Shown here: positions 29,161-37,766 of the stretch, in pieces | How positions within the stretch are numbered: position 1 is the first letter of the stretch | Layout of the letters: each line of letters begins with the position of its first letter | Assembly (NCBI GenBank): GCA_947598205.1 | Contig: CANQFB010000006.1 | Span: 1-64,000 of the forward strand | DNA length: 64,000 nt | DNA from: an uncultured Clostridia bacterium | GTDB lineage: Bacteria; Bacillota; Clostridia; Christensenellales; Borkfalkiaceae | Direction: 5' to 3' | Made by a program: the position numbers and the translations under genes | The notes under the pieces: model-generated | What the model saw: the letters and a program-made list of their open reading frames with translations, nothing else | Told to the model about the DNA's origin: nothing | Database searches by the model: none

Positions 29161-29669
29161 AGTGGCTCTCTCTCATCGTTCCCGCCCTCTTTCTCGCCGT
29201 CTTCATCTTCGGCCTTGTGCGGCGGGTGAAACTCTACGATTGTTTTACGGACGGGGTGAAGGAGGCCCTGCCGCTCATTCTCTCCGTCTTCCCCTATCTC
29301 GCGGCCATGCTCATTCTCTCAGCCCTCTTTGAAGAGAGCGGGCTCGCGAAGATGGTGACGGACTTTCTCTCCCCCGCCTTCCGCCTCTTCGGGATCCCGC
29401 CCGAGATCTCTTCGCTCGTACTCATCAAGCCCTTTTCGGGAAGCGGCTCAACCGCCATTCTATCCGAACTTCTTACCCAATTCGGGCCCGATAGCTATAT
29501 CGGCCGATGCGCCTGCGTGGCGTACGGCTCGAGCGAGACCGTCTTCTATATCTCTGCCGTCTACTTTGCGGGGCTGAAGACAAAAAAACTGATAAAGCCC
29601 ACCCTCATTGCGCTTGCGGCCAATTTTCTCGGCGTCGTGGCGGGCTGTCTTTTATGCAGGATCTTGTGA
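29157..29669 (+). CDS. spmB: Spore maturation protein B
   Basis: VKEALPLILSVFPYLAAMLILSALFEESGLAKMVTDFLSPAFRLFGIPPEISSLVLIKPFSGSGSTAILSE. Confidence 0.88.
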   Translation: MKWLSLIVPALFLAVFIFGLVRRVKLYDCFTDGVKEALPLILSVFPYLAAMLILSALFEESGLAKMVTDFLSPAFRLFGIPPEISSLVLIKPFSGSGSTAILSELLTQFGPDSYIGRCACVAYGSSETVFYISAVYFAGLKTKKLIKPTLIALAANFLGVVAGCLLCRIL

Positions 29670-29855
29670 ATTTTTTTGTGAATAAATCACCTTTTATAGA
29701 GAAACGCGTGTAAACATTTCACATCGCTTGAAAAGAGCGTGCGAAATTTTTTTGCATAAAAAATTTCGACAATTTATTTTACATTCTTCACGATTTCGAC
29801 TATAATAGAACCATCTTAAATCGACTATCCTAATTTTCCCCCTTATCATATGTAA

Positions 29856-29890
29856 CCCCCCTTGGAGCGCGAGCTTTGAGGGGGGTTGCA
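29856..29890. terminator. Strong GC hairpin, probable terminator between convergent spmB and the O-antigen ligase-like gene
   Basis: aacccccctt...aaggggggtt-type arms: aaccccccttggagcgcgagctttgaggggggtt. Confidence 0.55.
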
Positions 29891-29899
29891 TTTTGCGCG

Positions 29900-31372
29900 T
29901 TATCGCGCGCGAAGGGCGGGGCATGCCCGAAGGAGAGCGTGTACATTTGCCCTCTCCGCCTCCTCCGTGCCCTCCGCAAAGGAGAGGACGACGCCATAGA
30001 GGATCCCCGGGCCGATGTTGAAGAAATGGCAATCAACGAGGCTCGTAAGGATGAGGGCAAGCGCCACGAGCAGGGCGAAACTCTTCTCGGGCGAACGCCT
30101 TGTAAGGAGCAACTTCAACGTCTGCGCCCTGTGGAAGAGATATGCGGCGAGGAGCACGATGCCGCCCGTCGAAAGCAGCTGGATATAGGTGTTGTGCGCC
30201 CGCGCGGGAATGAATGCGCTGTGGTCGACGTTGTATTCAAAGCCGAAGCCCGGCGTATCGTAGAAGCCCACGCCGAGGAAGGGGTTCTTGCGGAAGGCCG
30301 CGATGCAATTCTTCCAGATGGTGAAGCGGCTGCTGTCGTCTGTGCCCGCCTCGAGGACGGAGGCGTAGAGCGCGTCGATACGGCCGCGGAAGACGATCAA
30401 GGCGAGGGAGACGGCGGCGATGATCCCCATACAAAGGAGGAAGAAGACGAGCCGCTCCCGCCCCTGCTTTTTGGAGAGCGCCCATAGGGCGCATACGCTG
30501 AAGACGACCGTTCCGAACAGCATACTGCCGCGGCTCTGCGTGAGGCAGGTCGACAGCAGGAGATAGAGCGCGGGGAAGATATAAAGCGCTCCCCTCTTTC
30601 TTGTGGCGGCGAAGTAGAAGGGCGCGGGAATGCACATCGCCATCACGCCCCCGACGTTATTATACGTCCCCCAGCCCGCATAGAGCGCGGTGCGGTCCAC
30701 CGCCCCATCGGGCAGGAAAACGCCCGCATTGCGATACATGCCGAAGACCTGCACGGAGACGAAGAGCCCGATGACAAAGAACATGGTGGCCGTGTAATCC
30801 TTCGGCGTCTCCTTCCAATTCACCGTGTAGTGGTAATAGAGATAGAAGAAGGCGAGCGAGGCGATCTGCACAAAGCCGAAGAGGACCGTTCTGCCCGAGT
30901 AATGGGAAGAGCCACCGCCGCCGAGCATATAGGCGGCGCCGAGGGCGAAAAAGCCCATCGCGAGCTTGGGTGCGCCCGCGCGGCGTCTGTTTTCGATAAG
31001 AAGGGTCGCGAGCCGCCCGAGGAGCAATGCGACGCCGACGATCAGAATAAAGGCGAGCTGGATCTGGAAGGCGGGATCGCGGAAGACGGTCGTTCTCCCC
31101 TCCCTCTCCGCAAAGATGGTGTTGTTCTTTGCCGCGATCGTCATATATCCGCAACAGGCGATGGGGACGGTTGCAAGGGTATCGTCGGCAAATAAAAGGG
31201 CGAGCGCGCCGAGGATGATGTCGCACCAAAAGACGGCAAGTTCGATCGCGAGAAGTTCTCCGAGCGTCATCAGAAGCCCGATGAGGACGAGATAGATGCG
31301 GGAGAGAAAAAACTCGCGCAAGAGCCTCACGGGAAGAAAATTTTTCAGTTTGGGAAACACCTGAACGATCAT
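29900..31372 (-). CDS. O-antigen ligase/polymerase-like (Wzy/WaaL family) membrane protein
   Basis: Multi-TM protein with late periplasmic loop; LGVGFYDTPGF...PARAHNTYIQLLSTGGIVLLAAY typical of O-antigen ligases. Confidence 0.82.
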   Translation of the reverse strand: MIVQVFPKLKNFLPVRLLREFFLSRIYLVLIGLLMTLGELLAIELAVFWCDIILGALALLFADDTLATVPIACCGYMTIAAKNNTIFAEREGRTTVFRDPAFQIQLAFILIVGVALLLGRLATLLIENRRRAGAPKLAMGFFALGAAYMLGGGGSSHYSGRTVLFGFVQIASLAFFYLYYHYTVNWKETPKDYTATMFFVIGLFVSVQVFGMYRNAGVFLPDGAVDRTALYAGWGTYNNVGGVMAMCIPAPFYFAATRKRGALYIFPALYLLLSTCLTQSRGSMLFGTVVFSVCALWALSKKQGRERLVFFLLCMGIIAAVSLALIVFRGRIDALYASVLEAGTDDSSRFTIWKNCIAAFRKNPFLGVGFYDTPGFGFEYNVDHSAFIPARAHNTYIQLLSTGGIVLLAAYLFHRAQTLKLLLTRRSPEKSFALLVALALILTSLVDCHFFNIGPGILYGVVLSFAEGTEEAERANVHALLRACPALRAR

Positions 31373-31449
31373 ACGGCCATTATTATATACCTTTTGACAA
31401 TTTTCGACAAATTATTTCTGTAACATATGCGAAACTTTCAAAAAAACGC

Positions 31450-32193
31450 TCACATTCCGAGAGGGGGAAGCCCGAAGGGATGCTTGTTTTCCACGCTCGT
31501 GAACGTGAGGGCATACACCTGCTTCGCCTTGGCACGGAGGAGGGCGTCGGCAAGTTCGGAGACGGTCGCGCCCGTCGTGAGCGTATCGTCCACGATGAGG
31601 ATGCTCTTCCCCTTGACGGCCTTCCTGTCTTCGATATGAAAGCATCCCTCGAGGTTCTTTTCGCGGTCGGTGCGGCCGAGGAATTTCTGCGAGCGCGTCT
31701 CGTGACGTTTGACGGCCGCATATAAGATCTCCTTTCCGCTTCGGGCGGCGATCTCCTCGGCATAGAGGCGGGATTGGTTATAGCCGCGCTTTTTCTCCGC
31801 CTTCCCCGTCATGGGGACGAAGGTCACGGCGTCGCACATTTCAAACTCCCTGCGGACGAGGGGCATGGAGAGCTCCGCCAGCGTGCGGTAGAGATACCGC
31901 TCTCCCCGTTTGAACCGCACGACGAGCCGCGCCGCCTCCCCCTCGTGGGTGAAAACCGAACGCGCCTTTTTCACCTTGAGCGGCTTTTGCTTGCACTCGA
32001 GGCAAACCCCTTCCTCCCTGACTTTCCTGCCGCAGAAGGGGCAGACGTTTTGATCGTTTTTGGGCATCTCCTTCAGACATGGTTGGCACACACGCGCTCC
32101 GTCGAAGACTTCGCGCCCGCAGACGTCGCAGGTGAAATTATAGGCGTCGTCGTATTTTTTGAGTTTTCTTTTGAAAAATTCGATGAGTTTCAT
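31450..32193 (-). CDS. comF: ComF family phosphoribosyltransferase
   Basis: CxxC zinc motifs, GYNQSRLYAEEIAARSGKEILYAAVKRHETRSQKFLGRTDREKNLEGCF...ILIVDDTLTTGATVSEL. Confidence 0.9.
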   Translation of the reverse strand: MKLIEFFKRKLKKYDDAYNFTCDVCGREVFDGARVCQPCLKEMPKNDQNVCPFCGRKVREEGVCLECKQKPLKVKKARSVFTHEGEAARLVVRFKRGERYLYRTLAELSMPLVRREFEMCDAVTFVPMTGKAEKKRGYNQSRLYAEEIAARSGKEILYAAVKRHETRSQKFLGRTDREKNLEGCFHIEDRKAVKGKSILIVDDTLTTGATVSELADALLRAKAKQVYALTFTSVENKHPFGLPPLGM

Positions 32194-32209
32194 GGGCGTG
32201 TTCGATGGT

Positions 32210-32365
32210 GGGCGGGTGACGCCCCTCCCGTTCGGAGGGGATAAGGGGTGGGTACGAATTCAGAATACGCCCCGCATCACTCCCCTGCGGCGACAGCTCC
32301 TCCCGCGGAGGAGCTTGGGTTGGGGATATGCAAAGAGGTTGGCGCGGGGCCAACCTCTTTTTTCT
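32210..32365. repeat. Intergenic repeat module plus terminator gaggttggcgcggggccaacctctttttt
   Basis: tcccctgcggcgacagctcctcccgcggaggagct module and hairpin. Confidence 0.6.
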
Positions 32366-32371
32366 TAGCTC

Positions 32372-32869
32372 TTAAAAATCGTCGTCATCGGAAGACTCTT
32401 CTTCATCGTCGTCGTCATCGTCGCCGGCGAGCAGATACACCTCGTCTCCCGTGACATATTCGAGATCTTCCTCTTCCTCGGCGGGCTCTTCCTCTTCTTC
32501 CTCTTCCTCTTCTTCGGCCTCGAACTCGTCCTCGAATTCCTCGTCGAGCTTTCCCATCTCCGAATCGAGGTCGGCATCGGCGTCGTCGTCGAGATATTCC
32601 CGCCACTCGTCGTCCTCTTCCGCCCCCTCTTCGTCCTCATATTCCGATTTGCGGCGGCACTCCTCGCACATCTTCTCGCCGGGGCGCATCATATTCTCCC
32701 CGCAGATGGGGCAGAGCTCGGTGGGAAGAAGTTCGTCTTCCGCCTCCTCCGCCTCGTCGATGTCGCTCGGGATGCCCTTCATTTCTTTTAAGCAGACGTC
32801 GCAATATTCCTGTTTTTCTGCGTCGATATAGTTGAGCTCGCAACGCGGGCATTTGATATAGCGTACCAT
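32372..32869 (-). CDS. Zinc-ribbon protein with a strongly acidic C-terminal tail
   Basis: MVRYIKCPRCELNYIDAEKQEYCDVC...CPICGENMMRPGEKMCEEC...EEEEEEEEEEPAEEEEDLEYVTGDEVYLLAGDDDDDDEEESSDDDDF. Confidence 0.75.
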   Translation of the reverse strand: MVRYIKCPRCELNYIDAEKQEYCDVCLKEMKGIPSDIDEAEEAEDELLPTELCPICGENMMRPGEKMCEECRRKSEYEDEEGAEEDDEWREYLDDDADADLDSEMGKLDEEFEDEFEAEEEEEEEEEEPAEEEEDLEYVTGDEVYLLAGDDDDDDEEESSDDDDF

Positions 32870-33057
32870 AAAATTTTCCTCCGGATAGATCGCCCTTCTA
32901 CAGCTAATAAATTATATTTGTATTTATTTTTTTTGTAAACTCTTTTTTTATACGTTTTGAAAAAAATTTTCCGAATTTGCAAATTTTTTTTGGGGAAAGC
33001 CATATCAGGGGGCAAAAAAACCTCCCCGCCGTGCGGGGAGGCCGTTTAAGCCGAAGA

Positions 33058-35436
33058 TCATTCGTTGTAGGGGTCGGCGGGATCTTCGCCCTCCGCGGGC
33101 TCTCCGCTCTCCTCTTCCGCCTGCGCCTCGGGGGCTTCGACGCCCTCCGTGAGCTCGTTCTCGGGCCTTACCGCGTCGTCGTCGGCATAGACGTCGATGT
33201 CCTTATCGTCCGTCGTATCGACGTGCATGCGGACCTTGGCGGGTGCATTTTCCTTCTTGTGCTTCTTGACGAGATAGACAGAGACGCCCGCCGCGACGGC
33301 CGCCGCTGCGATGATGCAAGCAACGACGATGAGCGCGATCTTCCAGCCTGCAAGGCCGTGCGCCTCTTCCGTTGCGGGAGGGGTATATTTATCGAGCACT
33401 GTCGTCTGCCAATAGTTGTCCAACGTTTCCTTATCGGCGTCGTTCATCTTGCCGAGGCGGGTGATGAAGGCGGAGCGGGTATTGAGAAGTTTTCCGCCCT
33501 CTTCCTTGAGCGTGTAGGTGTTGCCGTTATAGGTGAGCTCTTCGCCCTTTACGAACTTATCGAACGCTTCGAGAATATCCGTGTAGGGATTGGTGATCTC
33601 TTCGTCTCCGCCCTTCTCCTCGTTCTCCTTGATGGCGTCTTCGTATTCGCGGTTGTTCTCGTCGAGGAGAGTTCTCTCGCCCGCGTAGAAATAATACTTG
33701 ACGGCGTTGGAGAGGACGTCTTCCTCCATCTCCTCGGAAATATCGGAAAGGAGGCTGTTCTTGGAAAGATTTTCCGTATCGTAGCCGAGAATGAGGTTGA
33801 GCTTCTCGTCGAAGGCCTTCAGCTGGGCGTTGTTCATGAGCTTCCCTTCGGGCGTGGCAAGGCTTACGCGGCTGATATAGTTCAAAGCAGAGCCGGCAGT
33901 CGTGTCGGCGTCGGCGAAGAAGAGGTCGGTGCCGATGATCTCGAAGTTGTACCAGCCCGTCGCATGGACAAGGTCGAGGATGCGGCGCGCGCCATAGAGA
34001 TTTTTGTTATCCGAACCGTCGTCGAGGTTGCTGTAGAAGTGCTGTTCGACGTTGTGCGCCTCGTTATCGTAGACGGCGCGGTAGATGGCGTCGTTTCCCG
34101 AGGTGGTGAGGGTGTAGTAGACGTAACCGTATGCGTCGCCCTCTTCGATGGGATCGAGCGCGACGAGCTTTGCGCCCGTGGCGTTGACGGCGATCTTCAA
34201 CGTGTTGGTGACGGCGCCATCTGCGACGTCTGCGCGGAAGATCCCGTCGTCCTTCACATAGATATAGTGGTGATTGCCGTTCGTGTCGATATAGTAGAGA
34301 GCGTCTGCACTCGCCGTTTTGGAGGCCGTCTCTTCGCTTGCGATCACGGAAAGAGATTCGTTCCCCCCGACGCTGTCCCACGACGTTGCGGTGAGCTCAT
34401 CTTCGCCTAAATAGAAGAGTTCGCCCTCCTTGTCTTCGCCCGTGAGCGAAGGCTTCTCCTTGCGGAGAAGATAGAGGCCGCCGTTCTCATAGGAACGAAG
34501 GGTATAGGTGTACCCGTAGGGGGGCACGGGGTCAGTGGTGCTGTGGTTGAATTTACCGGCTTCCTCTTTGGTGCCTCTGCCGTCCAGAACGAGCGTGCCG
34601 AGGTTGACATAGGGGGCTTCGCCGTCGTGATCCTTGAGCCACTCCTCGTCCCATTCATATTCGTAGGGAGCTTCGGTCGTGCCCGCGGTCACGCGGTAGA
34701 TTTGGTTGTAGAATGCGTTATCGTGCGCCTGATCGGTATCCGCATGGACGGGGACCGCCATGGTATAATAGATGACAACGTTTTCTTTATCCGTCTTGTG
34801 GAAGACGGGTCCGTCGCCCGAAATGCCCTTGGCGAGCACGACGTCCTTCTCCTCCTTGGTGTTGAAGGAGTGCAGGGCCTGGTTGGACGAATCGTAGTAG
34901 ACGAGATACACCGTATCGCCTTCGCAGACAAAGCGGTAATCGGTGGAATTGGAGGAGACGCGGACGAGTTCCTTCCTGTCGGTCCCGTCGAGCTTCGCGC
35001 TCACGAAATCGAGGTAGGCGTTCTGCACTTGCCCCTCAATATCCTTGACGTTGGTGGGCGTCGCGTAATATACCCTGTCTCCATAGATATAGATGCCGCC
35101 GTTGTAAGAGCCCGTGACCATGAGGGAGGGAACGACGATCTCGGCGTCGCCCTTGCCCTGCGCAACATCGGACTTCTTCGCACGCATCAGGGCGCCTTTG
35201 ACGGGAACGCCATAGTTGTTGTTCGAGGTGTAGGTCTCTTTCCCGTTGATAAAATAGTAGTAGCCGTTGTCTTCGTCGCCGATCGAGACGACAAACCCGC
35301 CGTTTGAGGTGACAGCGCCCGAGGGCATCCCATCGGGGGTGGTGAAGCTCGTCCCACAAGCGGCAAGCGAACAAACGCCGCACGCCATGACGGCGGCAGA
35401 TGTAAACGCCAAAAGTTTCTTTATAGTTCTCCGCAT
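33058..35436 (-). CDS. Lipobox-containing extracytoplasmic protein (DUF5050-like) with C-terminal TM helix and acidic tail
   Basis: MRRTIKKLLAFTSAAVMACGVCSLAACGTS; AGWKIALIVVACIIAAAAVAAGVSVYLVKKHKKE. Confidence 0.75.
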   Translation of the reverse strand: MRRTIKKLLAFTSAAVMACGVCSLAACGTSFTTPDGMPSGAVTSNGGFVVSIGDEDNGYYYFINGKETYTSNNNYGVPVKGALMRAKKSDVAQGKGDAEIVVPSLMVTGSYNGGIYIYGDRVYYATPTNVKDIEGQVQNAYLDFVSAKLDGTDRKELVRVSSNSTDYRFVCEGDTVYLVYYDSSNQALHSFNTKEEKDVVLAKGISGDGPVFHKTDKENVVIYYTMAVPVHADTDQAHDNAFYNQIYRVTAGTTEAPYEYEWDEEWLKDHDGEAPYVNLGTLVLDGRGTKEEAGKFNHSTTDPVPPYGYTYTLRSYENGGLYLLRKEKPSLTGEDKEGELFYLGEDELTATSWDSVGGNESLSVIASEETASKTASADALYYIDTNGNHHYIYVKDDGIFRADVADGAVTNTLKIAVNATGAKLVALDPIEEGDAYGYVYYTLTTSGNDAIYRAVYDNEAHNVEQHFYSNLDDGSDNKNLYGARRILDLVHATGWYNFEIIGTDLFFADADTTAGSALNYISRVSLATPEGKLMNNAQLKAFDEKLNLILGYDTENLSKNSLLSDISEEMEEDVLSNAVKYYFYAGERTLLDENNREYEDAIKENEEKGGDEEITNPYTDILEAFDKFVKGEELTYNGNTYTLKEEGGKLLNTRSAFITRLGKMNDADKETLDNYWQTTVLDKYTPPATEEAHGLAGWKIALIVVACIIAAAAVAAGVSVYLVKKHKKENAPAKVRMHVDTTDDKDIDVYADDDAVRPENELTEGVEAPEAQAEEESGEPAEGEDPADPYNE

Positions 35437-35612
35437 ATCAATTTCCTTCCGTATTTTCGGGAATTCGGTTCTAAAACCTAATTTGCCATTCTATACTAAT
35501 GATACGTATTCCATTATAACCCAAAGAAAAGCATTTTGCAATTAAAAACTTGCGAAATAAGCACTTTTCTTTGAGAAATTTTGCTGAAATCCGTCTTTGG
35601 AGGGGCAGGCAC

Positions 35613-35864
35613 ATGGAAAAATTCGGTATCTTTGAACTGCTCGACGCGCTCTCCGCGCTCACCGCGGCGGGAGCAGACGACGCACGCGGCGGCCAAGGCG
35701 ATGTAAAAGAGGAGGGAAAAGCAAAGGACCGCCCCTTCGACCCCGCCTTCGATCCCCCCGCCTACGGGCAGGAACAGCCCCACGCCTCCCCCGCGGGCCG
35801 CTCCGCATACGATGGGTTTCTCGCCCGCCACGAGGCCGCAAAGGGCAGGGCGAAAAAGGGGTGA
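35613..35864 (+). CDS. Small hypothetical protein
   Basis: RBS-like tttggaggggcaggcac before ATG; MEKFGIFELLDALSALTAAGADDAR... Confidence 0.55.
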   Translation: MEKFGIFELLDALSALTAAGADDARGGQGDVKEEGKAKDRPFDPAFDPPAYGQEQPHASPAGRSAYDGFLARHEAAKGRAKKG

Positions 35865-35924
35865 AACGGGAAATACGCCCCCGCTGTCGCCCAAGGCGGC
35901 CCCTCCCCCATCTTCATCCGAAAG

Positions 35925-35962
35925 AACAAGAAAACAGCGCCCTGTTGGGCGCTGTTTGCGTT
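35925..35962. terminator. Intrinsic terminator
   Basis: aagaaaacagcgccctgttgggcgctgtttgcg. Confidence 0.65.
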
Positions 35963-35982
35963 CCGATAATCGATCCGCGAAA

Positions 35983-36396
35983 TCATCTCTTCGAGAACTG
36001 AGGAGCGCGGCGAGCTTTCTTCAAGCCGTACTTCTTTCTCTCTTTGACGCGGGGATCTCTCGTGAGGAAGCCCGCCTTCTTGAGCGCGGGGCGCGTTTCG
36101 GGTTCGGCCTCCAGAAGCGCTCTGGCGATGCCGAGACGGATCGCACCCGCCTGCCCCGTGTAGCCGCCGCCGATGACGTTGACGAAAATATCGTACTTGC
36201 CTTCGGCTCCGACTTCGACGAGGGGCTGTTTCACGACATATTGCGTGGTGCCCTGCGGGAAGTAATCTTCGAGCGTGCGGTCGTTGATGACGATGGCGCC
36301 GCTGCCTGCGGGAATGAGGCGGACGCGCGCGATCGCCTTCTTTCTTCTGCCCGTTCCCCAGAACTGCAATTTCTTCTTGATATTCGCCTTTGCCAT
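35983..36396 (-). CDS. rpsI: 30S ribosomal protein S9
   Basis: [37 protein letters not shown]...[20 protein letters not shown]. Confidence 0.97.
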   Translation of the reverse strand: MAKANIKKKLQFWGTGRRKKAIARVRLIPAGSGAIVINDRTLEDYFPQGTTQYVVKQPLVEVGAEGKYDIFVNVIGGGYTGQAGAIRLGIARALLEAEPETRPALKKAGFLTRDPRVKERKKYGLKKARRAPQFSKR

Positions 36397-36412
36397 TCTC
36401 TAATTCCTCACC

Positions 36413-36844
36413 TTAAAATAATTTCAGCGTCTCGGGCTTCTGCGCCGCGTGGTTGTGCTCGGGCCCCTTGTAGACTCTCAACTTCTTGGCCATTGCCCTG
36501 CCGAGGGAGTTCTTGGGGAGCATGCCGCGTACGGCTTCGTAGACCGCGAGGTCGCTCCGCTCCGCCATCATCTTGCCGTAGGAGATCTCTTTGAGCCCTC
36601 CGATATAGCCCGTATGATAGCGGTAGTACTTCGTCTCGAGTTTCTTGCCCGTGAGAAGCACTTTATCGCTGTTGATGATAATGACGAAATCGCCCGTATC
36701 CACATTGGGAGTAAAGGTGGGCTTGTTCTTGCCGCGCAAGATCGCCGCGACTTTAGAGGCGAGCCGCCCGAGGGGGATCCCGTCCGCATCGACGACGTAC
36801 CACTTTCTCTCAACCGTTTGCGCGTTTGCCATATAGGTTTTCAT
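36413..36844 (-). CDS. rplM: 50S ribosomal protein L13
   Basis: [62 protein letters not shown]. Confidence 0.97.
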   Translation of the reverse strand: MKTYMANAQTVERKWYVVDADGIPLGRLASKVAAILRGKNKPTFTPNVDTGDFVIIINSDKVLLTGKKLETKYYRYHTGYIGGLKEISYGKMMAERSDLAVYEAVRGMLPKNSLGRAMAKKLRVYKGPEHNHAAQKPETLKLF

Positions 36845-37061
36845 ATTTGTACTCCTTGCACATATCCGAAGGCAGTTTTGCGTGTAGGGCCGGCCCCTGC
36901 GATTGGCGCGCCTTCGAGGGCGCCGACTGCCTCTTCTTGCCGACTACTTCTTTATTATAGGGCGAGAAAAAAGTTCCGTCAAGCTGTTTTGACTTTGGTT
37001 TTTAAGAAATTTTCGCTTTTTGGAGAATTATTTTATGCGAGGAATTCCTTCCCGCGCCCGA

Positions 37062-37613
37062 TCATACCTTTTTTATGACTTTTGCGGGGTTGCCGACGGC
37101 GATGCTGTCCGCGGGAATGGAATGTGTGACGACCGCCCCCGCGCCGATGACGCAGTTCTCGCCGATGGTGACGCCGGGAAGAACTTTCACGCCGCCGCCG
37201 AACCAGACGTTATTGCCCACCGTGATGGGCTTCGCAAACTCGAGCCCGCTCTTGCGGACGGCGGGATCCGTGGGGTGTGCCGCCGCATAGAAACCGCACT
37301 GCGGGCCGATGAGGACGTTGTCGCCGAAGACGATCTTATTGCAATCCAAAAAGACGCAGTCGTGGTTGCAATAGAAATTCTCCCCCACCGTCGTATTGAA
37401 ACCGTAGTCGAACCAGACGCGGGGTTCAATATGGACGTGGACACCATGTCCGCCGAGAAGGGCGTCGAGAATGCTCTTTTGGCGCTCCTTGTCGTCGCCC
37501 GGGGTGCGGTTGTATTCCTCGCAAAGACGGCGGGAACGGGACAGAAGTTCTTTGAGTTCGGGATCGGAGCTGTTGTATAGCTCCCCCGCCAGCATTTTTT
37601 GTAATTCTGACAT
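37062..37613 (-). CDS. Maltose/galactoside O-acetyltransferase-like hexapeptide acetyltransferase
   Basis: MSELQKMLAGELYNSSDPELKELLSRSRRLCEEYNRT...IEPRVWFDYGFNTTVGENFYCNHDCVFLDCNKIVFGDNVLIGP. Confidence 0.9.
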   Translation of the reverse strand: MSELQKMLAGELYNSSDPELKELLSRSRRLCEEYNRTPGDDKERQKSILDALLGGHGVHVHIEPRVWFDYGFNTTVGENFYCNHDCVFLDCNKIVFGDNVLIGPQCGFYAAAHPTDPAVRKSGLEFAKPITVGNNVWFGGGVKVLPGVTIGENCVIGAGAVVTHSIPADSIAVGNPAKVIKKV

Positions 37614-37639
37614 TGTTACCTTTATCCTTTATCAAAGTA

Positions 37640-37740
37640 TGGTGCGTCATTCTGAACGAAGTGAAGAATCCCCGCATACGAAGTCCGAGTTTTCATTAAG
37701 GGGATTCTCTCGGGGCTTCGCCCCTCGGAATGACAGGTAG
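37640..37740. repeat. Intergenic repeat module (cattctgaacgaagtgaagaatccccgcatacgaagtcc...ggggattctctcggggcttcgcccctcggaatgacagg)
   Basis: Multi-copy family in this window. Confidence 0.8.
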
Positions 37741-37766
37741 CCCCGCGCAAAACAAAATCTGTGAAC

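Noticed and set aside
32977-34410. 477-aa plus-strand ORF
   Set aside because: Antisense to the DUF5050-like lipoprotein gene.
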